Shown: positions 1-12,917, numbered from the stretch's first letter. The stretch is DNA of 64,000 nt from Polytrichum commune (GCA_950295325.1 OX485804.1:34598001-34662000), one strand, 5' to 3'. The notes: generated by a model from the letters alone, not told the origin. Numbers and translations are program-made.

Positions 1-2400
1 GGCACTTAAAACTCTCGAGGAGTTGATTATCTGTTAAGAGTCCAATATGTGAGGAAATTCAAAAGAGAGCTGCTCTTTATGGTAACTTCTTACCACGTAT
101 ACTACAATACTACTTGCACCAACATGTGGATCTAGTGCAACTCACCCTAATAATTCCATGAAGAGCACCTCTCACTAAATTACGTGAAGATAGTATTTCA
201 AGGCCCAGATCGTTTTTGAACTCGGATCAATATGTATGTGTACTCAGGCAGCTTGGGACATGGAATTGTATATTTACATGTCTATGAACATTGAGGATGT
301 TTAGCATATTTGTGGGTACGCAAAACTTACATCAAAATTTAAGATAGGAACACCTTTACAATGGATTGCATCACTCTCTACTAGAAGGTGTGTTCTAAAA
401 TGAAGTTCTCCAACTTTGTCGCCAAAAAGAAGTTGTAAGGCATCATCAAATGATCACATCCATGCGATTCAAAATATGATGTACTATTTCAATACTTTAC
501 ATGATGAGTTGAAAGATAACTCTTTTTAAGAAGGAGATTCTATCATCTTTGATGTTGGTCATCTTGGATCCTATGCACGGTACTAGTCCTCACACAGTTG
601 GATGTATATTGCATTTTACCTCCCTCAATGATGATGACACATATATTCAAAAGTTTGTGAAACGCTCTTGCATAAGTTATATGTTGATTTTTGCACATGC
701 ATTTATTATTTAATTATTTTTCTATCGCGCACCTAATTGTTATGTTTGGTGTTTGTAGAATACAAAAATTGTTATGTGTTATTGTTACCTTCTAGTTTGT
801 TGGTTCTGCTAGAATATGTAGAGAAGATCACAAAGGTTATGGCTTTCACTTCAACATCAGTCCCTTCTAATAGGTCTAAACTTTTACAATCGTCACATGA
901 ACCCATTTGTGGATGACATGGTGGAGGAAATGGTGGAGGAAATGACAACAATAGGAGTAGCAACAAAATTTCAAGCTATACTTCCACACAGTGTCAAACC
1001 TCTCTAACTTTGTGCGAATCCATGCTTTATCTTGGTGGTCCCAAAACTCAAAAGGCCAATCCACAATAGAACCCTCTTCTAGAAGACAGCATAAGTCCAT
1101 GGAATTATTGTTATCGAGAGCGTCCAATGACCCAATAAGCTATAGGCATGAGCTTTCATCATCAAGAGTGAACAACTTGAAGCGAGTAGGCATCGTGGGA
1201 GAGGATACTCCCACATTAAAGTGGGAGGTGTGCAAAAATGAGGGTGTGGAAGTAGAAGCACGCCTCCTCACAACAACATCCTCGAAGACACACCCTCATA
1301 AACACACTTAAGGCACCACCAGTAAATTGTAACAAAGCAAACATAGCGTTTGATTGCACTTGGTTCAACTAGACCCTAAATAGTGAGAAAGGGGGAGGTT
1401 GACAAAACGGAGTAGGCTGGAGAAGACATGATGGCCACTGAAAATCCCACTCACCATTCAATGTGACTTGTTAAACCCTTTTCATCACCCAAAACATCCC
1501 AACCCATTGTACAAATTGACAACTCACCATACTAAATGTTACATGTAATTATTATAGCTAACCTATGTGTTGGATTATACCTAATATTTTTCTAATTTGG
1601 ACTAACATGACAAGCCCCATATTACTTACAATGGGTTATTGTCAATTTGTATATACCCTATAGTATAGGTAAAAAAATTATAATTTTTGAGTTCAATTTT
1701 TATTGGGGGCCCTATAATTTTTTGCACATACTTTTCTAGAACCTTCTAAATGCACCCCCTCCCCCCCAAGGACTATCATTTACAAAATATACATAAGGCT
1801 AGCATGTGTATTCTTTATCTTGGCAATATAGATTTATTATGGTTGATATTTTATGAAACATTGGACCCATAAGTAAACTTGCAACAAGGGCATATATAGG
1901 AGATTATAGAGAGTTAAGTAGGGCTTAAGTTAATGATAATCCTCCATCATCTACAAATTTCATCAAATCTTTGGTTGGTTCATCCACCGTCATTGCAAAT
2001 CATCAAGAAATCATCAAAACCATTCACCTAGAGTTGCTTTCTTGAAAGGGTATATAGGATGCGTCAAAAGACAACATAGGTGGGTAGAGTATAGAGATCC
2101 AATTGACCTCATGAATCACTCTTCAGTTATGGATATAGCAATATCCAAAAGTCAAGTGGCTTAATGTGGACTAATGGTTTGACCGACCACATTATGGTAG
2201 ACTTGTAGACATTAATGGTGTCGGCTATAATGACATTTACAATCCATCTATCAACAATTTGGAGCAAGGAAACTTATAACACTTATGTGGTGTTAACAAC
2301 TTTAACAATTATCGGAAGAAGCATCAACAATTTGCAACATTTATGTAAATTTGGAGTTTAAAAAAATAATACTTATGTAAATGAAGGATGAATATACATA
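1..2400. other. AT-rich stretch, no gene recognised
   Basis: Only short chance frames are present. Homopolymer-rich patches occur near 1740-1770 (C-rich). No terminal repeats, RNA gene or conserved protein motif could be recognised on either strand. Confidence 0.6.
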
Positions 2401-2422
2401 AGATATAAATGTCATCATACAA

Positions 2423-2862
2423 CTAAGCATAATGGAAGAACAAATCTATAATGGTTTGATGAGATTCTTGTGCGCACCAAGATCCTATTTCCTTATGAAG
2501 TGTTTGAATGCTCTGGATGAAAGGTGTAACATCAATAGGTCTTTGTTCCCAAAATTGTTTCAAGGTCATTAATGCACTTTCAACATCCTTGAATCCTACT
2601 CTATCTACCACCACATCACTAATTTGCACATTGTCATCTTCTTGAATGGGTTCATTGTGAGTTGCATCACCTCCTCCATCAAGCATACCTATAATTTCCT
2701 CCTCAGTAGGTATGTAGGATTGTTTAGATCAAATTTCAGTTCATAATTGATGAACTCATGTGCATTCATAGTGGGTCCACTTTCACTCTCTTTAGATATC
2801 AATGTCAATTGTTCCAATAAAGTAATAATTTCTTCCAACTCTTTCTAATGTATTGCTTCATG
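2423..2862 (-). pseudogene. pogo/Tigger-like transposase C-terminal remnant
   Basis: Read on the minus strand, the piece begins with a leucine-rich acidic segment (KELEEIITLLEQLTLIS, about 2847-2797), continues through MNAHEFINYELKFDL, then shifts frame by one base near 2725 and resumes as IPTEEEIIGMLDGGG. It ends in QTIIDLFFHYA followed by a stop at 2423. An in-frame TAG separates it from the weaker upstream frame (2845-3072). An acidic EEFxN...EEII tail followed by a coiled segment and a C-terminal QxxIxxFF is typical of pogo/Tigger family transposases. The last motif fits the PCNA-interacting (PIP) consensus, and PCNA binding is reported for Drosophila Pogo. The DDE catalytic domain and CENP-B-type DNA-binding domain were not found upstream, so this is a dead fragment. 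The family call is by motif memory, not by a search. Confidence 0.55.
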
Positions 2863-5800
2863 AGCTTTTCTATCTCTCATGACTACCTCCTCTGCTTCCA
2901 TAGTCTCAAAAACCTCCAAAGAATACATGTATGTTTCCACTAATTCATGATTGTTGATGCAGTAACTCCGAGCAATTTGAACTCCAAGAAATAAAATTAA
3001 CCTACTATACATTCTAAAAGTGATTGTGTGCATGATGTATGCATGTAACAGTAATTTCATCCAAGTTAACACTTATTGAGGTAAATTCATTGAAGAATAA
3101 AACATTGATGAATATTGGCTTAAATGGTGGTGTTGATGATGATTGGCTTGAATGGTGCATCTAATCATATTGTTGATATTCAAATGATATATGAGGTAGA
3201 TGATGTGGATGATCAAAATAGATGATGTGGATGATCAAAATAGATGATGTGGTATAGATGGTGCTAGATGTGTTACAAATGCAAGTGCACCCTTGGTTAC
3301 CGTTGGAAGTATCAGTTCAGGCATTGTGGGTACGCATGTTGCTATATGCAATGAGCGTTTCTTCTTACCAATGACATATGGAAAGCAGAAAGCAACAATT
3401 GACAACACAAGTGAGAGGAGCTATTAAGAACAACAATTGGGCATGCAACAAGTTCGGGAGTTGAAGAGTGTGCATGGGATTCAACTGCCAACAAATCACT
3501 ACAGAGTTGACATGGAGTGAATTTGGAATAATGATTTCGAGGTTCTTCTGACAAATTTGCAAGAATGACGAAAGTCGTTATCTTGCTGGAAGCATCATGA
3601 ACATGCATATGTCATTCCAACAAATTCCCATCAGGTCTCAAAAAAATCGAATGATTGGACACTGGAGTGCATGAAGTGCAACTGGACATAAGTAGTCATC
3701 ATCTTTTCATTGCCAGTACCAATGTTGTTACTATTGTTATGGAGAAATTCAGAAATGATGGAGCAAATGTGAAGTGCCAGAAAGTGGATGCGATCTTTAA
3801 GAACAAGAACACCTAATGTTAGATCATCCTCTACATCAACCCACACATAGTAAAGGCTGTGACATGCGGTTTTTTTTTCCCCCTGCTTCATATTATTTTC
3901 CTTGTTCACGGGCAACAAGAAGATGTGCAACTTGCTGGTGACAGATTCTTGCTTGAGCTGGACGTCAAAACAAAACATCGTCTTAGGCACAAGCAAGTAT
4001 TGCATTCGCTATATTTGACATGCAATGTGACAAATTGGTGCTTCATGTTTATGTGCTATTTGTTTGCATGCGAGGTGACATCAACATTCTATGTGATTAT
4101 TGATGTATTCATTTTTTTCTGTTTCATTTGATTGTTTTTCGGCAGGTACAATGAAACGACTGAGCAATAATAACACTGTCAATGTGAAGAATAGCTTTAA
4201 GGATGAGTATTCTCGGTTGGTTGTCATATCTTGACGATGATGACATTAGCACTTGGACATTGCTAATGGAGCATATGTCTATGTTAAGGACACGATATTC
4301 ACGGATGAGCCACTAACACTAATCCTAACCAGCAAATACACACACACAGACAACTCCAAAGCAAACATGCAGAAATTGCTTACTACATTCAAAATACTGC
4401 CACTAAGGGTACAAATCACACACGTAAAACATAGTGCCAAGTGCCTAGAGTCGAATCAAAGTAGCATCCACTTGCTCAAACTATTGTTTCTCTAAAGATT
4501 GAGTGACTACTCTTTGGCCAAGCTTTCATACCCAAGTCATCTTAACCGAGGCTCCTGTCCTTCCGTTCTGATTCCCTAATGCTTATTCGTTGCCTCTGGT
4601 AAAATCGATTTGAGGTAATCAATTGTTACCAATGGTGAAGTTCTAGGAAACAGAATTGCCTTTCCGCTAACAGCCCAGTGTCAAAGGATGGAGATATTTT
4701 TTTGTCTATCATCAACAATAGCCAGAGTCATGTATGGTACAAAGGGGAGATGTGGATTGCGGTAATCAGGAGCATCAAGACATGGATGAGGACTATGGCA
4801 CAAAAAATGTGGGTGTGGAAGGAGACGTAACAAGCAGAAGTGCCCGGGTCACTGCTGTTACCCTGATGCTCAGATCCTCGGCATCATCTGCACCTTGCTT
4901 AAGCTTGTTTTAAGGAGATTGATCCACGTCTTCAAATTTCATTGACTACTCCATACTCAATAGTGAACACAATTGGGATGAGCTATGTGTTCAGTTTTGA
5001 AAGCAACAAACATGAATTTTCAATAGTGATAATGAAATCAAGGGAGGTCCGATTTTCAATCTGATTTTTGCTCATATGCATTGTAGGATTCGCTAATGCA
5101 ACACAAGTTTTGCTGTTTAAATCTAATCTGTAGAATTTGGAAAACATGAAAAACAAATTGAACAACATCCATGTACCTTACGTGAAGTGTTACAGCATAG
5201 TACGGCGAGAATGAACTTCAGGTAAGCATTGGTAAAAAGAATTCAGGGCAGTTGGCTTGGATATTTAAGTTTCAATGAAAGTTGCAAAGACAATCTGCAA
5301 TGATATTTCAAAACTCTAGAACAACTATATACTGCATCTTTTGATTTGCAGCAAGAATCAACTGCTGGGTCGCCACGAATCCAACGGATTCAGAGCTTTG
5401 ATCCAATTCAAATGTACATTGGAAACACAAGATGCAATAATTTCTCAAAATTCTTGCAACCTTTAGCACAATAAGTTACAAACAGGCAGACAGAGAGATA
5501 AATCCATTTGCTGCACACCTTGACATATATTCCTCCACTCCTCTCAAATGTACTAGTTACTGCTCACCAAGGTTGCAAATCCCTGCTACTTTGTTCACGC
5601 TAAGTGCAAATTGTAAGCTTGTTGAGAGAGCCTTGGATAATCTCCACGGCGGGAACGATCTTTGAGCTCCCTTGAGCTTCTCAAATGAGCTCAATAATGG
5701 TTCCTCACCATGGGAACTATCTTCAAGCTCACTTAGAGCTCCTACACTCATTGGTTGAGAGAGACAAAAATTTAGTACTCCATGGTAACTTGTATGATCC

Positions 5801-6050
5801 ACGATTGCTTACTAGATGAGACACTTCCTTATTCGATCCAACGGTCAATATTGTAGGTGGAGTTGAAGTGCCCATCATAGGGCCACCTACCTTACCATGC
5901 CTACATATAACTACGCGAGCGACTGCAAATGTGTGCATACCATATAAATGGTGTCTACAAATCAAGCTTAGATCAAGAATTCTTGAGTTCTTTTAATTTT
6001 GCTAACTTTCTTAATACTACAAGAATTGCAAGGTCTTACCACTTGTTTCC
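2863..6050. other. unassigned AT-rich sequence with old repeat traces
   Basis: No gene is supported. Frames up to 124 codons (3631-4005 minus) have no recognisable domain. About 4945-5165 resembles 12370-12575 (see the dispersed repeat entry there). About 5800-5900 shares a short motif with 8780-8870 around a TTGAACC/ACGGTCAA core. Confidence 0.5.
4945..5165. repeat. dispersed repeat F, copy 1
   Basis: This stretch is similar over roughly 200 bases to 12370-12575. Both contain an ACTCAATxGTGAACACAA start, a GGGAGxTCCGATTTxCxAT block and a CTAATGCAACACAAGTT block in the same order. It is probably part of an old transposon or LTR, but no ends were defined. Confidence 0.55.
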
Positions 6051-6052
6051 TC

Positions 6053-6382
6053 CCACTACACAAACTATGATATTTAGTGTTGGATTATATTTAGTGTTGT
6101 TACCACCCTACCATGCTCAACACTAATTTTCAGTTCTTTGACAATTAGTGTTAGACATAAATGTGCCGCTACCTTCCCTACTGCCACCTCCCTTATTATA
6201 TCCTTTTTTTCATATCCTTACTAACACTAAATTCAAACATGTAACTTCCACATATTACCATAGTTGATATTTAGTGTTTGAGTTTACATTTAATGTTACT
6301 TACTTTCATAGGGTTATTGATATTTAGTGTATACATTCGTATTTAGTGTATTAAACACTAAATATCATATTTTATGTAGTGG
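6053..6382. mobile_element. TTTAGTGT-rich MITE, family A copy 1
   Basis: The left end (CACTACACAAACTATGATA) is an imperfect inverted repeat of the right end (TATCATATTTTATGTAGTG), each extending about 29 bases. The interior repeats TTTAGTGT and ACACTAA many times. It aligns along its length with 59301-59607, including the shared blocks CCACCCTACxATGCTCAACA and TTACATTTAATGTTACTTAC. The CACTACA...TGTAGTG ends resemble CACTA-superfamily termini, but no 3-bp target duplication is visible, so the superfamily is left open. No coding capacity. Confidence 0.75.
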
Positions 6383-7590
6383 TTTTTTGAGATCCATGAA
6401 TATGGATAGGGAATTTATTGTTGTCGTAGATCATAAAAGCATCCGGTGCAAGAGAACCAATATCAAGGCCAAGTGATGCCCGTAGTGTATAATTCTCATC
6501 ACAAATACTGAAAGGAAGCTCCAACCAACTCTGCAATACTCCAACATGTTACGTTGAACTCACCAAGGAATTATGACCCAACCCATGCTTAAGTTGTTTG
6601 TCCCTGGGTTGGTATCATAAAAACGGATTGTCACATGTCACGTTGGAGGAACCTCCTTCGACTACATAACTAGCAAGAGGAGAGTGGATGTCGATGGTTT
6701 GCAATAGGTTCGAGAAATCTACACAATCAAGCATTGTAATGGGAAGCATAATCAGTGTGCCCATGGACATGAGCCAAAGGTTATGAGATTGATGTTCTTC
6801 ACATGTATTGGGAAGCACATGGGAGTTGTAGGAAGTGTTCTGCACTTGGATGAGTGACATGTTGTGTTCACTTCAAACTAAGATTCATGTAAAAAGTAGA
6901 TGTTATACAAGTTCAGAAATCGTCCATGACAACATTTGCTATTTGCATTGTCCAACATTGCTCTTACAAACATGAAACATGACTAGAAGCATGCAAAGAA
7001 ATTTGTATACTTGCAAATTTTTCTATAGATTTGTCGTGGTGTTTATTCCCTACAATTATATCGAACCAAACACACATAACGAGTTTTTGTGCCTAATCTC
7101 AATTACAGACCAGATAAAAATTGTAAGTGTGCAAGTGTGCGAGTCTGACATCATTCAGTCCATTTTTAAAGCCCAAAATAGAAGTAATTTTACTTACTTA
7201 AATGTCAAATTTTGAATAATTGTTAGCACCCATGAAAGTTTACCATTGAATTGTGGAAATGATGACATTTCTAAACCCACCAAGGTAGTTGTGGTTGTAC
7301 AGGCAGTCATGGGTGTCTTGATTTATTGAAGAATGTTAATATTAATATGATTTGAAGACTTGATTTTGAGTTAGCATTCAAGGAGAAGTCACTAAAGAAA
7401 GCATCGATGGCTGCATCCATATGATCCAAAAAAAGAACCGTTATTATTTGACTCCCTCCAAACTATTTCAGAAGCATTTTCTTTTTCGGAATAGTTTTCA
7501 CTCAATCATGATAATATAACATGGTCATGTATCAATAAGCACAAACCACTATGTCAATAAGATAGACAATCCTCATTCAGTTGTTTTTCT
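6383..7590. other. unassigned AT-rich sequence
   Basis: No gene, terminal repeat or RNA gene could be recognised. The short frames (6615-6860 minus, 6979-7215 plus) carry no known motif. Confidence 0.5.
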
Positions 7591-7593
7591 CAT

Positions 7594-7935
7594 TAGAAAC
7601 ACCTACATTTGAGTGGTATGTGGTTTGGTGTGGCTCCAAATGCAGATACCACAAATACATGTATTTAAACAAGATCGGATTGTGTGGTCAAAACATGATA
7701 ATTGTTGTAGGCTCAGTAACCAACATAACTAAAAAAACCTAAACAACCACTAAATGAGCATGAGTGTTTTAGTTTGATAAAGAATAAGATTTCAATAAAA
7801 GCTTCAAAACTCATGAGAAATTGGTTGCGGCCTCGATTTGGATTCACTAACCATCTTATTCTAATCATATGTTATATATCCTAGGAGAAATGGGCTAGTT
7901 GGAAAAGGTAACCATTCAAGACCCACCGACCTTCA
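7594..7935. repeat. dispersed repeat E, copy 1 (uninterrupted)
   Basis: This copy aligns with 44400-44670 plus 46030-46090. Shared blocks are GAGTGGTAxGTGxTTTGGTG near the start, CCTCGAxTTGGATTxxCTAACCAT in the middle and GTAACCATTxAAGACCCA at the end. It shows what the 44-kb copy looked like before two transposons inserted there. The nature of the repeat is unknown, possibly an LTR or old DNA element. Confidence 0.65.
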
Positions 7936-7979
7936 CCTTGTTATTTCCTTGTATAGAAGAACTTTCAAAAAGCAGAAAC

Positions 7980-8001
7980 TGGGGGGGGGGGGGGGGGGGT
8001 T
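7980..8001 (+). repeat. poly-G tract of about 20 bases
   Basis: A run of about 20 G follows AGCAGAAACT. Such G or C runs recur across the window (for example 15070, 21363, 29436, 30417, 36644, 62421). At 36.8-37.8 kb similar runs form transposon ends, but no partner end was found for this one. Confidence 0.8.
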
Positions 8002-9350
8002 CACGATCCACTTCAAGCTCCATAGAAATGAACGATATATTGAAGGTTGTATACTAGAAGTTCAACAGGTACAAACAGAAGTTGAAAGCGTCAATTAAAT
8101 GAATTTGCTTTGGGAGAAAGACTTGCGAACACTTTTTGGTCTCCCAAAGCCATTGAGTTGTTAAAGGGCCATGCAAAGATTGAATAGGACTCGGCCACTG
8201 CAATTTGTGGGATGGTAAAGCATGTTTCCTTTCTAGAGACATGATGCTTTCTTGAGGAAAAGATGATAGAAAATGACACACATATAAAAGGTATAGAAAA
8301 GGTATGTGTGTGTATATATATATATGTATAGGTATGTGGGTCTTATGCGGTCATTTTTCTTAATTTGACACCTGGTCTTTAGCGGTATATACACTACAAG
8401 CATATATGATGTGAAACTTGGGTAACACATCCTGCGTTGAAAATTGTCATTGGAAAATTTGTGAATCTATCACTATAATAAGTTTGTAGATTTTCTCAGT
8501 AACGTAGAATATGTTGCCCCAAGTCTCATATGCTTGTAGTGATAGCAAGGTTTGTAGTGAAGAATGGACACCAGAAAGACACATGTTGCAATGAGATTAG
8601 ACTATGTGCTCTAATCAAATGAGCATTCTAGATTCGCGCATCGTTAACAAAATTGGAAGGGTTGATGTGATCAATTTATGAAGTCAAAGAATCTTCACTT
8701 TGATGTCCTATATTGTGTGCATTTCGACTCTAGAAGTTTCTAAAAGTTGAAATGTCAATCTACGTTATTTATGAAATGCGAATTTGATGAAACAACCTCC
8801 TATTGAATCAAACGGTCAAGATTATATGTGGAGCTAGAAGTGCCAAAAATAGGGCCAATTATCTTACTTACACAACTTGAGCACTATAAATTGTAGCCCT
8901 CTCCTATGTCCTCCAAATAGCGTCACTTTACATAGGTCATAAACACTCTTATTATTAGTATGTTGAGGGCAAGGTGATTTAAGACCTCCTAATTCTCAAC
9001 ACAACATGGAAAAGAAAAACACATGCATGTGCCATGGACTACGCAGATGCATACCTACACAATGCTTAAGCATAGACCAACCCTTTTTTAAGGAAAAAGA
9101 AGACCATATTGCAAATAAAAAAAGAAAATTAATATTATGTGGTTTTTCCATGGATGAACTTATCAAAAACACTCCCAAAAATCATATAAATCTAGATGAA
9201 ACCATTCATATTTGAATGAATGCATCCATAATTGGATGGAAATAGGTCATGTTCATATGTGGCTTCATCATTCCAATGTCAGATGTTATTTCAGCTTCCT
9301 TAAAAAATTTGGAGAAGGAAGGGGACAAAAAGCGGTTAAACAGTTAATAG

Positions 9351-9389
9351 AAGAAGAAGAAGAAGAAGAAGAAGAAGAAGAAGAAGAAG
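9351..9389 (+). repeat. (GAA)n microsatellite
   Basis: About a dozen GAA units in a row, followed by GCGGCAAAG. The run of glutamates it would encode is a by-product of the microsatellite. Confidence 0.9.
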
Positions 9390-9529
9390 CGGCAAAGTAG
9401 GTTTTTGAGCTTGGGCCTTGCAAATAAATACAGTTAGCATTAAGTAATACCTCCTTAAAAGCTTATACTCCTTTACTCAAGTAGCTCTTACAAGATTGTT
9501 GATTTGTTATGTAGGGTGTAATAAAGATG

Positions 9530-9793
9530 AGGGCCCAATAAATAAATAACCAACGTTGAGCAATCCAACGTGAATTTGAGCAAGTTGACCCTGCCTTACT
9601 CAAGAATCCTCTTGATGCATAATGGGGTTTCCTGCCTACCTTGCCGTGGGTGAGCTCTTGGCTTTTTACCTACCTAATTAGTTTTTCCCGTCAAGTAGAG
9701 AGAAGACTTCATAGCGAGAATCGAACCGCCAACCACTCCATTCGGAAATGGGTACCTCTCCACTATCACCCCGGTAGTTTAGGGCCCAATAAT
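9530..9793 (-). mobile_element. tRNA-derived SINE, copy 1
   Basis: On the minus strand, 9768-9755 reads TGATAGTGGAGAGG (A-box-like) and 9727-9718 reads GGTTCGATTC (B-box), about 28 bases apart, as in a tRNA-type pol III promoter. The unit matches 57053-57153 closely and 11860-11980 more loosely. GGGCCCAATAA occurs at 9531-9541 and again at 9782-9792, possibly a target duplication, but the stretch between the first repeat and the SINE body (9542-9680) is not A/T-tailed as expected, so the left boundary is unsure. Confidence 0.65.
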
Positions 9794-9999
9794 ACCAATG
9801 TTCCCACCTTTTCAAGTACTACCACGAGGAGAAAATATGGCCCAATCTAAACCTCTCATACATATATTGCACCAATTGAACAAAGCAATCGCTTGGAGCT
9901 TGTTCTTTGAGACCATGTTCTCCACTTGTGTACAAAGAGTGGGGATAAGTCATGAGAAATTTACCAGAATGTATTCATGGGCTTATAGATCTGATTGTA

Positions 10000-11785
10000 A
10001 GAGTTAATTAATGATATGTGTATGTAAACACCAAGGCCATCATGTAATCCTCCAAGTACTAAAGAGCCTTTTATTATCATTTGGGTTATTATTTTTGAGT
10101 CTGAGGTGGGGAGGGAAGGGGAGGGGAGGGTCACCATATGAATTGCTTCATAACCATGCATGGAGGGCAAAAGAAGAATAAGAAAAAGTGTTTTATCATG
10201 TTCTCTATGTTTCTAGCTCGTTCCTCTAGGAACAAATGAATGAAAGCGGTCGTCTGCTCCAAGGTTGTGCAACAATGCTTAGAATGGCATGATCACTTAT
10301 GATACCCATAAAATAATGATCGTGCTAACTTTTGTTTGCTTAGGGTCCCACTATAAGAGCTTCTCCACTCATGGAGAATCAACTTCTCAAAACGGTAACC
10401 TAATGAATCCACTCCCGACCTTGCCTTGAATGCGTTGCCCACCCATGGAGCCAAAGTCACCAAAATCCTAGTGTGTCCGCTCAATTCCCTCCCTTCTCTC
10501 ATCACAATGGCTCCAAATGGTGACAGAGTGGGAGTGCAAGGGAAAGGTGAACAAAGGAACTATTCTATTGAGGATGAAGAACAAGAGTGTAGGAGCTTCC
10601 TACATTGTTCTCAGGTTGGTATTAGAGAAAGAGCTATCAAGAAAGATGGTTTTTTTATGACAGTTGGGAGCCATTATTTGAGAAGTGGGCAAGGAGTTGC
10701 GTGTTGCATCCTACACGTTCAATAGAGTCCAAATGGGGATTTTGCCATAATGTAATGAATTTTTTATTTTTTTCACCGATAAGTGATAGATTTGGACAAA
10801 CCATGTAGGTTTGTTGAGAACATTTTGTGCAAAGTGTTAGATCGAAGTCAATAAAAACTAAAGAAACCTTTCACTTTCTTACATTGTTTGGATATATGTA
10901 AAGTAACCCTAGACTAATTGTGCACCTTGCAAGAGCCAGGAAACCAACCAAGGATGTCGAAGTGAAAGGCACCCTTGACCACATTGCAAGTTTTTTTCTA
11001 GGTTCTTCCGCCCATGGATGTCATTATATTATGGCTCAAAATCAGGCCAAAGATGAGAATGCGGATGTCGGAGGAGTTGCTAACCATCATTGAACCACAT
11101 CTATCAAGACCCAAAGGGTAGAGTAACGCGATGGAAAGATGTGCAAGCTTGCTTTTGAGGGCTCAAACCAAGGCCACTTCAATTAATGCTCAAACCCGCA
11201 TGAAGCCAAAGTGGAAATACTCACTCAACATGTGCATATCACCCTCTCCACTTTGTTGCCCTATAATGGTTTCACCTCAAGTGGCAAAATGACCTTGCTA
11301 TATTTAAGGGGCAACTAGCACATGAGGACGCATTGGCCACATGAGAGCAGGATGTTGCAAAAAAAACAGCACCAAATTTAGCAAGAGCCACTGAGGAGGC
11401 CACACGAGCAATGGCAGGTGTTGCCGCCATAGTCAATGCGGTTGTTGTGGGTGTAGGAAGATTGTCTTCCACCATCCCACTTGCTTCTATTCCATGCGGA
11501 GCACCACATGTGAGTAAGCCATGACAACAAACACAAGCTGCCATGAATCCCAATCACCACATAATCGGGTTTTGATAGCCCGACACCACTCCTTCTGTAT
11601 GATAATTTAAGCATTGAGAAAACTTGGGGAACTTTGTGTTTATTCTCATAACTAAGGGTTTGGGATCAAACCCATGGCTTCATCTGCTTTGCTTTACGGA
11701 TAACTCTAATGTGATGCCTGAAAGATTTTGAAGCTAAAACATGAGTAGTCTAACAGCCAATTGGTCAAACAACAAAATGATATGG
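10000..11785. other. unassigned sequence
   Basis: The frames at 10426-10725 (plus) and 11272-11553 (minus) show no domain I recognise. No terminal inverted repeats were seen. GC content is slightly higher around 11.3-11.6 kb. Confidence 0.45.
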
Positions 11786-11790
11786 CCCGT

Positions 11791-11995
11791 GGGCCTACAT
11801 GAGTATTTTATTTATTTATTTATTTTTGGAACAAAGAAGGGGAGTGACCACCCTTGCTAGTATTTCCGTCAAATAGAGAAGATTTCACAACCAATATGCA
11901 AATTGCTAAGTTGCTAACACTCCAGTTGATTTTGAGTACCTCTCCACTATCATCCAATAGTTTAAGATTATCTAGTTTATGGGCCTACATGAGTA
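11791..11995 (-). mobile_element. tRNA-derived SINE, copy 2, with 15-bp target duplication
   Basis: GGGCCTACATGAGTA occurs at 11791-11805 and exactly again at 11981-11995, a target duplication of the length expected for LINE-mobilised SINEs. After the left copy comes (TTTA)n, which is the A-rich 3' tail read on the minus strand. The body contains CCTCTCCACTATCA (11939-11952), the minus-strand A-box-like element shared with the copies near 9.76 and 57.13 kb. The B-box has decayed here. Element about 175 bp. Confidence 0.8.
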
Positions 11996-12369
11996 CATAG
12001 GTTAAACTTGCAACCAATGGACTTAGAATAGCTTTAAAAGGGACAAATAGTGCCCAATTTTAGGTTAAACAGAACTATAAGTGACCAAGTTGAATAGTGA
12101 ATATGAATATATCATAATATTGAGGCTCCTCCAACTCTACAAGACCGAACTTCCAACAGATGGACGTTTTGGGATTTTGCATGGACTGCTGTAAATTTTG
12201 GACCACAAGCGTGGCTTGAAGTTGGCCACAACACACAATAAGGAATGCGGGTATTACTTGATTTATTTTCTTAATCAAACACCTACATGTTGATTGGTGT
12301 GTGGTTACATGAGGGTCAAAGAACAAACACCTTCGAGACACATGTTTAAAAGATGTTGGACTGGATCAT

Positions 12370-12575
12370 TACATTTATAAACCACTCCACACTCAATGGT
12401 GAACACAAGAATCAATGAACTTGCACTTCTGATAACTGGACCATATCTAAATAGAGGGAGATCCGATTTCCGATCCGATTTTTGCCGATGTTGCATTGTA
12501 CATTTCCTAATGCAACACAAGTTAGGTCGTGTGAACATGATTGGCAGAAGTTAGACAACATGGAAACAAAACTGA
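12370..12575. repeat. dispersed repeat F, copy 2
   Basis: Similar to 4945-5165 in block order and content (ACTCAATGGTGAACACAA, then GGGAGATCCGATTT, then CTAATGCAACACAAGTT). The preceding 12265-12360 resembles 25255-25360 (GAGGGTCAAAGxACAAACACC). Confidence 0.6.
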
Positions 12576-12661
12576 ATAGCACTCACATAGCTTATGCCAT
12601 CCACCTTGAAGATGTCCTCACCGGTGTGGAGAGCCCCAAACGTCTTGGGGTGGCCTCCATT

Positions 12662-12870
12662 TCCAAGCAATGTCCGGGGAGATTTTTGGACATAATCAGT
12701 CAAGATCCTAGTGTTTCCAAGTCCAACTGGTTACATGTTGACATCACTCAATTCATCTCATTTTATCTGAAGTATATTACATTCATTCCTCTAAAATGAT
12801 CGGTGATTCTCCTAAAGTCTCGAACTTCAACCAGTTATTTCTCAAACTTAACCGGTTCATCTGTAACTAG
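12662..12870. repeat. AACCGGTT-containing repeat D, copy 1
   Basis: Blocks shared in order with 13688-13890 and 32667-32885 are CCGGGxAGxTTTTGG, TCAAGATxCTAGTG, TCCAACxGGTTAC, TGTTGACATC, and the downstream CTTxAACCGGTTCATCTG. The final part also recurs at 24749-24830. It contains repeated CCGGTT/AACCGG half-palindromes. Function unknown. Confidence 0.7.
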
Positions 12871-12917
12871 TGGTTGCTTCAAGTTTCCATGGCACGTAGC
12901 CCGGGTGGAGGAAGGAT

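Noticed and set aside
9212-9400. Plus frame ending in a run of glutamates
   Set aside because: The run comes from a (GAA)n microsatellite and the rest has no recognised domain.
10612-10640. TTGGTATTAGAGAAAGAGC, similar to a tRNA-Met primer-binding site of plant LTR retrotransposons
   Set aside because: Two or more mismatches, no LTR upstream and no gag or pol reading frame downstream.
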